This document shows, one piece after another, positions 48,722 through 57,423 of a DNA stretch of 64,000 nt (positions are counted from its first letter, which is position 1; every line of letters begins with the position of its first letter). Position numbers and translations under genes: made by a program. Origin of the DNA: Clostridiales bacterium. Lineage in GTDB: Bacteria; Bacillota; Clostridia; Christensenellales; UBA1242. The notes beneath the pieces were generated by a model. It was given only the letters and a program-made list of their open reading frames with translations, ran no database searches and was not told where the DNA came from. Location: NCBI GenBank assembly GCA_015055605.1, contig SVHV01000001.1, positions 577,999 through 641,998 on the forward strand, given 5' to 3'.

Positions 48722-50902
48722 TTATGGCAATTTGTAATAGCAATCACCCATCTTTATTATTCTATGTGAACCAATATTTGTTTCCAAAAAATACACACTT
48801 GTTTTATTAATTTCTATTGACAATAAAGGCTTTGATAAGTCATTTACATTATACAAGAACAAACAAAAGAACTCTCTGCCGTCTTCAACGAAAGAAACAT
48901 TAAATCTAGGTGCAATTGCAATTATATAATTTTCGTTTGCCATCATAATACATGGAGTATGAATTGTTGACACGCCATAACTTTGAAAAACTTTTTCTAT
49001 TGATGTGAAATTATCATAAGAACCATGATAAACAACAGTTTTTCCTTTCATATAAACATTATTATTGCCATCAACATACACAACATCAGGTTGATTATAG
49101 ATACTATTTATATGTGTATTTATTTCGCTTAATACCAAAGTTTCTCCACTATATTTATAAATATAAGAATCGCCATACTGATCGTTTAAATAAATATATA
49201 TCAAATTATCTTTTTCAACAATTTGATGTCCAAAATTATATTCGAAAGTTGTACCAACCTTCCTAATAACTTTTTGAAAATTATCATTATAACAAGAATA
49301 ATAAATCTCTTCATTATCATTAATATATATAATTTCTAATGAAGAATATGCAATCCTTGAAATATATGTTTTTTCCGCCGTTAAAACACTAAATTTATAT
49401 AATGTATTATAGTAATTATCATACGAAGCATCACCATAGCAATTAATATACAAATAATTATTTTTTATATAAAATTTAGGATTGTCGCTAGCCAAATGTA
49501 CATCACCTGACAAAACAACACTTTCGGAATCTAAATCAACAAATATAATTTGTGTATGCGACGACATTGATTGTTCTTTAAAAATAGCATGACCACTAGA
49601 AATATCAACAAATTCAATCGTAGTTGTCGCACTATATGGCAGTTGTGTTATTTCTCCAGTATCCAAATTTATTATAAAAATAAAACTTGTACTACAATAT
49701 ACGATTTTGTTACCATATCCTATAACACCACTATTAACCGCATAGTTCAAAGAAATATTATCTACAAGAGTTAAATCATTAATATCAAAAGATACCAAGC
49801 TTGATACACCGTTAAACATCCATATTTTATCATTATAAACATAATAGTCGTCATTATTTAATGCTGTTTCTATCACAGATTGATAATCCGCACTGTAATC
49901 CTCTAATTTTACCACATCATTACATGAGAAAAATATTTTCAAAAATTCAACATCATTATCATTACTTTCCACTTTCCATGGAACATCTCTTAATGCCTCA
50001 GGTAACACAATATCAGGTTTTTCGTTTTTAAAAACCAAACTGGACTTAATAGTATATTTATTTTCCTCTACTTTATCCTTTACAACAATTTGCATATCTA
50101 AGCTTTGACACTTATTATCTAATATACTTATTTTTAAGGTTAGTTTACTTTTTACACTTATCTGTTTCTCTGCTTCAGACCCTAAATTTCTAGTTAGAAA
50201 TTCAGGATTTAACTCCAGATAATACCCCTTGCTAGTTTTTCTAATATATTCAATATCTTCTTTTCTAAAATTAAAATCATCAATATTAGAGGACATATTA
50301 ATATACAAGTCTTTAGTTGTTGTTATCTGTGAATCAACAACTTCTTTATATGAACCACAATATTTAATGTTATCAACTATATAGACTTTATTATCGGTAA
50401 AATTAACACCTGACTCATCAAAATATCCTTGATATATTTTTGTTGATTTTTTCTCATCATCAATATATCCATTTACCTCTATATTAAAATAATCATCAGC
50501 CTCTATACGATTAATAATAGATTCTCCAATATCCAAAAGATAATCAAGTTTATTAATGTGCGGAATAAAAACAAAAATAATCAAAAGTGTTAGTATTATA
50601 GCAATGGAAAAGCAACCAGCAACAACCCCACCTATTATAAATTTTTTGTTTCTCTTTATTTTTTTAGGTTTATTTTGTTTAACATCATCTTTAACTTCTT
50701 TAATCTCTTTAGAGACTAATTGCTCAATCGAAATCTCAAAAATTTGGCACAATTCTAGTATATAGTCTAAGCCCGGAGTAGCCTGATTAGTTTCCCATTT
50801 ACTAATCAACTGACTAGAAACATGCAATAATTTAGCTAATTCTTTTTGAGTTATTCCTCGATCTTTTCTATATTTTGAGATTTTGCCACCCAAATCTTCC
50901 AT
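48722..50902 (-). CDS. XRE-family HTH protein with TM helix and large extracytoplasmic domain
   Basis: ISKYRKDRGITQKELAKLLHVSSQLISKWETNQATPGL HTH; TM FIIGGVVAGCFSIAIILTLLIIFVF; beta-propeller-like repeats. Confidence 0.85.
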   Translation of the reverse strand: MEDLGGKISKYRKDRGITQKELAKLLHVSSQLISKWETNQATPGLDYILELCQIFEISIEQLVSKEIKEVKDDVKQNKPKKIKRNKKFIIGGVVAGCFSIAIILTLLIIFVFIPHINKLDYLLDIGESIINRIEADDYFNIEVNGYIDDEKKSTKIYQGYFDESGVNFTDNKVYIVDNIKYCGSYKEVVDSQITTTKDLYINMSSNIDDFNFRKEDIEYIRKTSKGYYLELNPEFLTRNLGSEAEKQISVKSKLTLKISILDNKCQSLDMQIVVKDKVEENKYTIKSSLVFKNEKPDIVLPEALRDVPWKVESNDNDVEFLKIFFSCNDVVKLEDYSADYQSVIETALNNDDYYVYNDKIWMFNGVSSLVSFDINDLTLVDNISLNYAVNSGVIGYGNKIVYCSTSFIFIINLDTGEITQLPYSATTTIEFVDISSGHAIFKEQSMSSHTQIIFVDLDSESVVLSGDVHLASDNPKFYIKNNYLYINCYGDASYDNYYNTLYKFSVLTAEKTYISRIAYSSLEIIYINDNEEIYYSCYNDNFQKVIRKVGTTFEYNFGHQIVEKDNLIYIYLNDQYGDSYIYKYSGETLVLSEINTHINSIYNQPDVVYVDGNNNVYMKGKTVVYHGSYDNFTSIEKVFQSYGVSTIHTPCIMMANENYIIAIAPRFNVSFVEDGREFFCLFLYNVNDLSKPLLSIEINKTSVYFLETNIGSHRIIKMGDCYYKLP

Positions 50903-50951
50903 AACACAACACCCTCATTAATAATTATATATTACCACACAAGGTAAATTT

Positions 50952-51002
50952 TCACTAATATTTTAATCCACTAATAGTGGAATCGTTATAATAATAGTGG
51001 AA
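50952..51002. promoter_or_regulatory. Candidate operator cluster upstream of the XRE gene
   Basis: CCACTA-A-TAGTGG dyad (50968-50980); AATAGTGGAA repeated at 50973 and 50993. Confidence 0.6.
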
Positions 51003-51037
51003 AATCCCAAAACAAAGCAAAAGTAATCCAAAGTCAC

Positions 51038-51067
51038 AAAAAAGACACCCGACTAATCAGGTGTCTT
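51038..51067 (-). terminator. Terminator after tRNA-Ser
   Basis: GACACC-loop-GGTGTC with A-run on the left. Confidence 0.75.
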
Positions 51068-51158
51068 TGGCGCAGATGGAGAGATTCGAACTCTCGTGCC
51101 GATTACTCGACAAACGCATTTCGAGTGCGTCCCGGTACGACCACTTCGGTACATCTGC
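51068..51158 (-). tRNA. tRNA-Ser (anticodon CGA), CCA encoded
   Basis: acceptor GCAGATG/CATCTGC, anticodon loop CTCGAAA, long variable arm. Confidence 0.95.
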
Positions 51159-51235
51159 ATATAAACAAGGAGATTATAACACTCTGGCTAAAATTTAGCA
51201 AAGGAAATAATCCCCTTGTAACCTTCATTATTTAA

Positions 51236-52303
51236 TTATCTCTCAAGTCCAGAATATTTCTCTCTAAACGCATTTTCGTACTGTATTATAGTTCTCGCAT
51301 ATTCAGAAGAAGTCGCACCTGTCTCAAGTAATCTATTTACAACACCCTGAGCTCCTGCATTATATGATGCAAGCATCATACTCTTCTGCAATTCTGGAGA
51401 AAACTCTAGTCCACTCTGAGCAAATGCATTGTTTTTTCTAGTAGGTTTAAAGTAATTTTCTACATTAGTTGCTAGTACCATTGCAGCAACTTCCATACTT
51501 ACTCTAGGGTCATCTAAATCTTCAAATTCGTAGTCTAACTCTTCGCCTAAAACAGTTTTTACATACCACTTTACATAATCCAAAGTCTCAGCCTTGCACT
51601 GACACATTCCCCTAGCCTTTACTGATGAATAAAGTGGGTCTCCATCTGCCTCTGAATATCTAAAAGACGACTCAGTAAAAGCAAGCCCTGCTAGAGTGTA
51701 TTTGTCAAAATTTAAGTATGTATCACTACCAGGCACAAGAGGTTTCATACCTGCCCCACTAAATAAAGCATTTACTTTATCAATAGCGTTTTGTGCTAAT
51801 TCTAGAGCATATTCTTCTGAACAAAAATTATAACTTTCTCCTGCATAGTTTGCCACATAAGTATCGTTTGACGAGCCATTTTCTGACCCACCTAAGATAT
51901 TATTAAGTACATCTTCTGCAGTCTGCTCTCTAGTGTCCTCACCATAGATAGCAGTAGCATCTTTATTATCATCAATATCTGCCTGACTATCGATAATATT
52001 ATCCACAAGACCAACAACTCCAGCAACACCTATCGCCCCTATACCTGTCCATAGAGCAAGGTTCTTAAAGAACTTTTTTCCTTCTTCAGTAAGAACATAC
52101 CTATTTACTTTCTTCTTCTTTTTAACAACAGTACCAGTAGGTCTTGGTCTATTACCATTATTTGATGGTGCAGAGTGTCTACTACCTCCACCAGTTCTCA
52201 CCCCACTAGGTCTACCACCCGGAGGTGTTGGTCTGCCTCCTTGTGAAGACGGTCTATTATTGGTCTGTTTTTTCTTATAATCTCTATAATCTTCTATCGC
52301 CAT
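51236..52303 (-). CDS. membrane-anchored lytic transglycosylase (SLT-like) with disordered N-terminus
   Basis: AFTESSFRYSEADGDPLYSSVKARGMCQC and SYNAGAQGVVNRL; RG/P-rich N-terminus then TM. Confidence 0.85.
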   Translation of the reverse strand: MAIEDYRDYKKKQTNNRPSSQGGRPTPPGGRPSGVRTGGGSRHSAPSNNGNRPRPTGTVVKKKKKVNRYVLTEEGKKFFKNLALWTGIGAIGVAGVVGLVDNIIDSQADIDDNKDATAIYGEDTREQTAEDVLNNILGGSENGSSNDTYVANYAGESYNFCSEEYALELAQNAIDKVNALFSGAGMKPLVPGSDTYLNFDKYTLAGLAFTESSFRYSEADGDPLYSSVKARGMCQCKAETLDYVKWYVKTVLGEELDYEFEDLDDPRVSMEVAAMVLATNVENYFKPTRKNNAFAQSGLEFSPELQKSMMLASYNAGAQGVVNRLLETGATSSEYARTIIQYENAFREKYSGLER

Positions 52304-52305
52304 AA

Positions 52306-53097
52306 TTAATCCTTAGTAACTAGATTTTTGTAAATATCTCCTTTCTTTAGTCCACTTACCTTTGCAATTACTTTGCTTGCCTCAGTCTTAGTTAGACCCA
52401 TATCAAGTAAAATCTGGAGATTTTTATCTATATCCATTACTTTTTCTTGTTTTTTAGGCTTGATAAGGACAACGAACTCGCCTTTTACAACTCCGGTATA
52501 ACCTTCTTTTAGTGTAGAGAAACTAATTTCTTCAAACTTTTTACTAATTTCTCTAACAACAGCAATCTCCCTATCTCCCATTATATTATACATTATTTGC
52601 AAATCTTTTTCAATAGCGTGTGGAGAACAATAGAATATGAGTGTTGACTGATACTTAGCAACATCCTCAAGAAGTGCATCTCTATCACTTGTATTATCCG
52701 GTAAAAATCCTATGAAAGTCATAGGTGTTGGATATCCACTAAGAACAAATGCATTTGTAAATGCTGAAGGTCCAGAAACAACAGTATACTCCAACCCCTC
52801 TTCAATTAATTGTCCAACAAGCACTGCTCCTGGGTCACTAATACCAGGCATACCAGCATCACTAATAAGGGCAATATCTTTGCCTTGCTTTAGGTCGTCA
52901 ATAATACTCTTAGACTCTTTTTGTTCATTAAACTTATGGTAAGCAACAAGCCTCTTCTTTATATCATAATGATCCAACAAAACCTTACTAGTTCTAGTAT
53001 CCTCGCACGCAATATAATCTACTGAATTTAGTACCTCTATAGCTCTATGCGTGATTTCTTTTAAATTTCCGATAGGCGTTGCAACAATATATAACAT
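52306..53097 (-). CDS. rsmI: 16S rRNA (cytidine-2'-O)-methyltransferase RsmI
   Basis: LYIVATPIGNLKEITHRAIEVL, CEDTRTSKVLL. Confidence 0.96.
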   Translation of the reverse strand: MLYIVATPIGNLKEITHRAIEVLNSVDYIACEDTRTSKVLLDHYDIKKRLVAYHKFNEQKESKSIIDDLKQGKDIALISDAGMPGISDPGAVLVGQLIEEGLEYTVVSGPSAFTNAFVLSGYPTPMTFIGFLPDNTSDRDALLEDVAKYQSTLIFYCSPHAIEKDLQIMYNIMGDREIAVVREISKKFEEISFSTLKEGYTGVVKGEFVVLIKPKKQEKVMDIDKNLQILLDMGLTKTEASKVIAKVSGLKKGDIYKNLVTKD

Positions 53098-53103
53098 ATC
53101 TAT

Positions 53104-53766
53104 CTAGAGTGAAATTTTTAAACCACTCTTTCCTCCTTTTCTAGCCTTTAACATTACCACACTAGCACCCTTGGTACTAGGCAAAATCTTTAGTTCTTTT
53201 GGTTCCAACTGATATTTGCGCATTATGCACATCATATCCACTAAACGCTCTTCTTTATTAACAATATAAAAGTCGCCACCAAACTTTAGTAATTTGCCAG
53301 CCTCCCTAATAATATCCTCTAGTGTAACTGTAATTTCGTGTTTAGCGATAGATATAGTATCAATAGCACCGATATTAGTAGCAGTTCCCGACTTTTTATA
53401 TGGAGGATTACACACCACAACATCAAAAGTCCCTACACCAATTTCTTTATGTATATCCTGTAACGGTTTATTTACAACAGAAAACACATTGTCTAAACCA
53501 TTGTGCTCAATAGTCCTCTTAGACATATCTGCTAGATTAGACTGAATCTCCACTAGATATGTATAAGAAACAGGATTCTTAGCTGATACTAGAATCCCTA
53601 TTACACCACTACCACTACACAAATCTACTACCTTACCATTAGGTTTTACCCTAACAAAGTTAGCAAGGGCAACAGCATCACTAGTAAAGCGATACCCTTC
53701 TTTTTCTTGTATAATGAATAGATTATTACATTGTAAATCTTCTAAACACTCATTACTTTTTATCAT
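53104..53766 (-). CDS. TrmN6-like tRNA1(Val) adenine methyltransferase
   Basis: VDLCSGSGVIGILVS, VCNPPYKK; start moved to MIKSNE. Confidence 0.88.
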   Translation of the reverse strand: MIKSNECLEDLQCNNLFIIQEKEGYRFTSDAVALANFVRVKPNGKVVDLCSGSGVIGILVSAKNPVSYTYLVEIQSNLADMSKRTIEHNGLDNVFSVVNKPLQDIHKEIGVGTFDVVVCNPPYKKSGTATNIGAIDTISIAKHEITVTLEDIIREAGKLLKFGGDFYIVNKEERLVDMMCIMRKYQLEPKELKILPSTKGASVVMLKARKGGKSGLKISL

Positions 53767-54742
53767 TATTTTGATTGTTTTTCTTCTTAAAATTTTTAAA
53801 TTTCTTTTTGTTTTTATGATTATGTTCTGCACTGTTAGTATTATTCTGTTTTTCTTCTTTTTCCACAGTTACAGACTCTTTCTTTACTTCTTCTTTAGGC
53901 TGACTTTTAGGTATATTATTTTCTTTTTGTTTAGGTGGATTCTGAACAGTTTTTGCTACCTGTTCAATCTCATCTAAGGCATACTCACCAACCTTGATTT
54001 CGCCATCTTTTTCCACCCTAACGGTTACGATTTGCTTAAGAATGTTATTATATACAACTGTACCTAAGCCATCTTTAGTATTAACCTTACTATTTAGTTT
54101 AGGCATCTTTACAGAAATATCAGCATATAATTCGTTTTCATAAGCAAGACAACACATTAGTCTTCCACAAATGCCACTAATCTTTGTAGGATTTAGAGAA
54201 AGCCCCTGAGTCTTAGCCATCTTAATACTTACTTTATCAAAGTCATTTAGGTATTTTTTACAACAACACTCTTTACCACAGAAACCTATTCCTCCGATAA
54301 TCTTAGCCTGGTCTCTAATACCTATTTGTCTAAGTTCAATTCTAGCCCTAAGCGAACTAGCCAAATCTTTTACCAATTCTCTAAAGTCTACCCTATCCTC
54401 ACAAACATAGTTAATAATAACCTTAGTGCCATCTAGTGTAAAATTAACATCAACTAGTTTCATTTCTAGTTTATACTTTGCAATAAGTTCGTTAGTTAAC
54501 TTCTGAATATGTGATTCTTGTTTCTTTAGTTCTTCCATTTTCTTTAAATCTGCATCAGTTGCTTTTCTCACCACCGACTTAATTTCCTCAGTAAGTTCTT
54601 CGCCAGACGGCTTACTAACAATACCTAGTTCCAAACCCCTGATTGTATCTACAACGATGGTATCATTAATGTCTGCAACTATTTCACTATCAACATTAAA
54701 AACCTTACCACTCTGAGCGAACTTCACTCCTATTATTGACAT
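53753..54742 (-). CDS. ricT: PSP1-domain protein RicT/YaaT
   Basis: GGIGFCGKECCCKKYL, ISGICGRLMCCLAYE. Confidence 0.95.
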   Translation of the reverse strand: MSIIGVKFAQSGKVFNVDSEIVADINDTIVVDTIRGLELGIVSKPSGEELTEEIKSVVRKATDADLKKMEELKKQESHIQKLTNELIAKYKLEMKLVDVNFTLDGTKVIINYVCEDRVDFRELVKDLASSLRARIELRQIGIRDQAKIIGGIGFCGKECCCKKYLNDFDKVSIKMAKTQGLSLNPTKISGICGRLMCCLAYENELYADISVKMPKLNSKVNTKDGLGTVVYNNILKQIVTVRVEKDGEIKVGEYALDEIEQVAKTVQNPPKQKENNIPKSQPKEEVKKESVTVEKEEKQNNTNSAEHNHKNKKKFKNFKKKNNQNNDKK

Positions 54743-55695
54743 AAAAATCTAACCTCCAAAATCTTGAGCAATAACTCATCAATAAGCCCATTCACATTAC
54801 AATTAAAATCTAGCCTTAGAAACATTGTTGCTATATGCGAAACTATCTTTGATACAGACTTAGATGAATATTTCGCCCTAAGAACATCAAAATAATTCTC
54901 TCTACCTAAAAAGTTTCTGTACTTTTCTTCTACAATAGCATCTCTAAGAATCGTTGACAACAAATCAAGAAACACTGGAACATTTTTCTTTAGAGCAACA
55001 ACCCTACTACTATACTTCAGAATATCAGCACTTGTATTAAGATTAGTTAGCATGTCAAAAGCAAGAGTCACCATTGAATCTGTATCTTTACTTTTAGAAA
55101 GAATAAGAGCTGTAGTTAGATTGCAATTAGACAAACTAGCCAAATCCTCGGCCCCTGCAATATTCTCACCCTTTAGAATTTCAACTATATCAGACTTCTC
55201 AAGAATAGGAACATCAACCTTCTTTGCTCTACTACATATTGTAGGTAACACCATACCAATATTTGTGGTAGTTAAAATGAATATAACATTCTGTGGTGGT
55301 TCTTCTAAAGTCTTGAGAATTTTGTTCTGTGCCTGAACTGTGCATTCTTCAAAATTTTTAAGAATATAAATCTTATATTTACTCTCAACAGGTCTAACAA
55401 AGCAGTCAACAACTATCTCATTCATATCGTCAACCATTAGCCCCTTATCACCCTTAGGATATGTAATCAAATCAACCATATTGCTATGGGAAATCTTATT
55501 ACAATTCAAGCACTCATTACATGGAGCATCATCACTAAGACAATATATTTCTTTAGCCAAAAGTGTAGCAAAAGAATTGATGATAATATCATCAACACCA
55601 GAAAGTAAATAACAGTGGCTAAGCATACCTGCTTTTACATCACTAGAAATAACTTTATGTAATTGAGTTTTTCTGTAAACATGATTTAATTCCAT
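54733..55695 (-). CDS. holB: DNA polymerase III delta' subunit
   Basis: CNECLNCNKISHSNMVDL zinc motif, LKTLEEPPQNVIFILTT. Confidence 0.93.
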   Translation of the reverse strand: MELNHVYRKTQLHKVISSDVKAGMLSHCYLLSGVDDIIINSFATLLAKEIYCLSDDAPCNECLNCNKISHSNMVDLITYPKGDKGLMVDDMNEIVVDCFVRPVESKYKIYILKNFEECTVQAQNKILKTLEEPPQNVIFILTTTNIGMVLPTICSRAKKVDVPILEKSDIVEILKGENIAGAEDLASLSNCNLTTALILSKSKDTDSMVTLAFDMLTNLNTSADILKYSSRVVALKKNVPVFLDLLSTILRDAIVEEKYRNFLGRENYFDVLRAKYSSKSVSKIVSHIATMFLRLDFNCNVNGLIDELLLKILEVRFLCQ

Positions 55696-55804
55696 AATAA
55701 AATTATATCATAATATAGCAGTCGTGTAAACTTTTAATTTATTAAAAATTACCCAGAATAAATATAATTTTTTTACACAAAATATCAGAAAAAGGGGAAG
55801 AAAA

Positions 55805-56035
55805 ATGAGAGTATTAAATTCAATCACAACCATCAAAGATACAGTAGAAAAACTTAAAGGAAAAAACATAAAAATCAAGGTAAATAAAGGTAGAAACAAA
55901 ATAGTACATTTAACTGCAATTATTAATGAGGTTTATCCTAGTATGTTTGTAATAAATCCAACCAGTGATGTAGAACTAGACAGGAGAAGTTTCTCATATA
56001 GTGATGTGCTCTGTGGAGACATTGTGTTCTTGTAA
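55805..56035 (+). CDS. veg: Veg family protein
   Basis: ITTIKDTVEKLKGKNIKIKVNKGRNKI; divergent from holB. Confidence 0.92.
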   Translation: MRVLNSITTIKDTVEKLKGKNIKIKVNKGRNKIVHLTAIINEVYPSMFVINPTSDVELDRRSFSYSDVLCGDIVFL

Positions 56036-56115
56036 AAACCAACAATTCCACACACTAAACAAATACAAGAATTTTAGTTAAAACCACACTAAAAAACTAG
56101 CCATGATTAAATTTA

Positions 56116-56154
56116 AAAAAATAAAAGCAAATCTTATGCTTTTATTTTTTTGTC
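56116..56154 (+). terminator. Terminator after veg
   Basis: AATAAAAGCA-loop-TGCTTTTATTTTTTT. Confidence 0.75.
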
Positions 56155-56198
56155 ATTATATAATGCATTTCTGACAATAATTTACATAATACTGACAA

Positions 56199-56705
56199 TT
56201 AAATAATTTTACAAATCAAACAACTCACCATAGCCCCCACAAAATTTGCCAACACTCCAACAGGTATAGCATACCTAAACTTAGTTACTTTTGTCTTACT
56301 AAAATAAACTGCAGTTATATAAAAAATCGCCTCACTACACCCAGCAATACAGCAGCCAGCTCTAGCCAAATAACTATCCACACCATAGGTAGCAAAGATA
56401 TCTTCAAGCAACGCAAGAGAACCACAACCGGTGAAATTTTTTAATATCACCAACTGCGACAATTCTTTAGGTACACCAAAGAACTCAAATACCGGAGAAA
56501 CAAAGTCGGCAAAAACCATACTAAGACCACTAACATTAAAAACCTCAACTGCCACAAAAATAGCAACTATATACGGAAGAGAAGTAAGCACTAAATCAAA
56601 TGACGACTTAGATCCCACAACAAATGCATTATATATATTCTTTCTTTTTAACAAACCATAAAGCAGTATGGATATAATCATTATTGGCAAGATATATTGA
56701 CTCAT
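56199..56705 (-). CDS. spmB: spore maturation protein B
   Basis: nucleoside recognition/Gate domain, FYITAVYFSKTKVTKFRYAIPVG; paired with spmA. Confidence 0.92.
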   Translation of the reverse strand: MSQYILPIMIISILLYGLLKRKNIYNAFVVGSKSSFDLVLTSLPYIVAIFVAVEVFNVSGLSMVFADFVSPVFEFFGVPKELSQLVILKNFTGCGSLALLEDIFATYGVDSYLARAGCCIAGCSEAIFYITAVYFSKTKVTKFRYAIPVGVLANFVGAMVSCLICKII

Positions 56706-57268
56706 TGCTTATCCTTAAATATCTTACTAAACAATTTAACCAACACAATCCCCACTAATGTATTAACAAATGTTGCAATGAAAGTCGGAATAATAATATC
56801 TGTTGGAGCATTACTACCTGCCATTACCCTCAAACCTATAACAGTAGTAGGAATAAGGTCCAAACCAGTAGCATTAAGTATTAGAATCATTATCATTCCA
56901 GCAGTAGCATACCTACTCCCCTTATCCAATCCTGCAATTGCGTTTATTCCACTAGGTGTACTAGCATTACCCATACCCAACATATTACTAGTTATATTGA
57001 TAGCGATTTGATTTTCTGTATAGCTATCAGTTTTACCAACAAGCAATCTAATGACAGGCTTAAAAAGTTTGCATAATTTTTTATCAAGTTCCGTTTCTTC
57101 TACAATCTTAAGAAGCCCCAACCATACTGCATAGATACCCCACAATTTAAGTGCAAGAGTAATAGCTTTACTACCACCCTCCAACATACTCGACACAGCA
57201 ATATCAACATTTCCAAGTAACAGCAAACCCAATCCAAATATCATTACACCACTCCACACAAAACTCAT
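56702..57268 (-). CDS. spmA: spore maturation protein A
   Basis: LWGIYAVWLGLLKIVEETELDKKLCKLFKPVIRLL, NMLGMGNASTPSGI. Confidence 0.93.
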   Translation of the reverse strand: MSFVWSGVMIFGLGLLLLGNVDIAVSSMLEGGSKAITLALKLWGIYAVWLGLLKIVEETELDKKLCKLFKPVIRLLVGKTDSYTENQIAINITSNMLGMGNASTPSGINAIAGLDKGSRYATAGMIMILILNATGLDLIPTTVIGLRVMAGSNAPTDIIIPTFIATFVNTLVGIVLVKLFSKIFKDKQ

Positions 57269-57423
57269 AAAACACCTCTAAAAAATATGATTATTTGCAG
57301 TTCTAAATTTCAATAAACTCTTTACAAATATAATATATTATTGTAAAATTATATGTATTGAAAAAATTTTTAAGAATAAAGACGATAAATTTTATTCTGT
57401 AAAAAATAAGAGGTTGGAAACTT

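Noticed and set aside
53714-53977. 87-aa plus-strand ORF rich in F/L
   Set aside because: Antisense to the Lys/Asn-rich tail of RicT; compositional artefact.
55708-55899. 63-aa minus-strand ORF
   Set aside because: Antisense to veg; hydrophobic shadow ORF.
56171-56200. Direct repeat CTGACAAT
   Set aside because: Short, two copies only, next to the spmB stop; no clear function.
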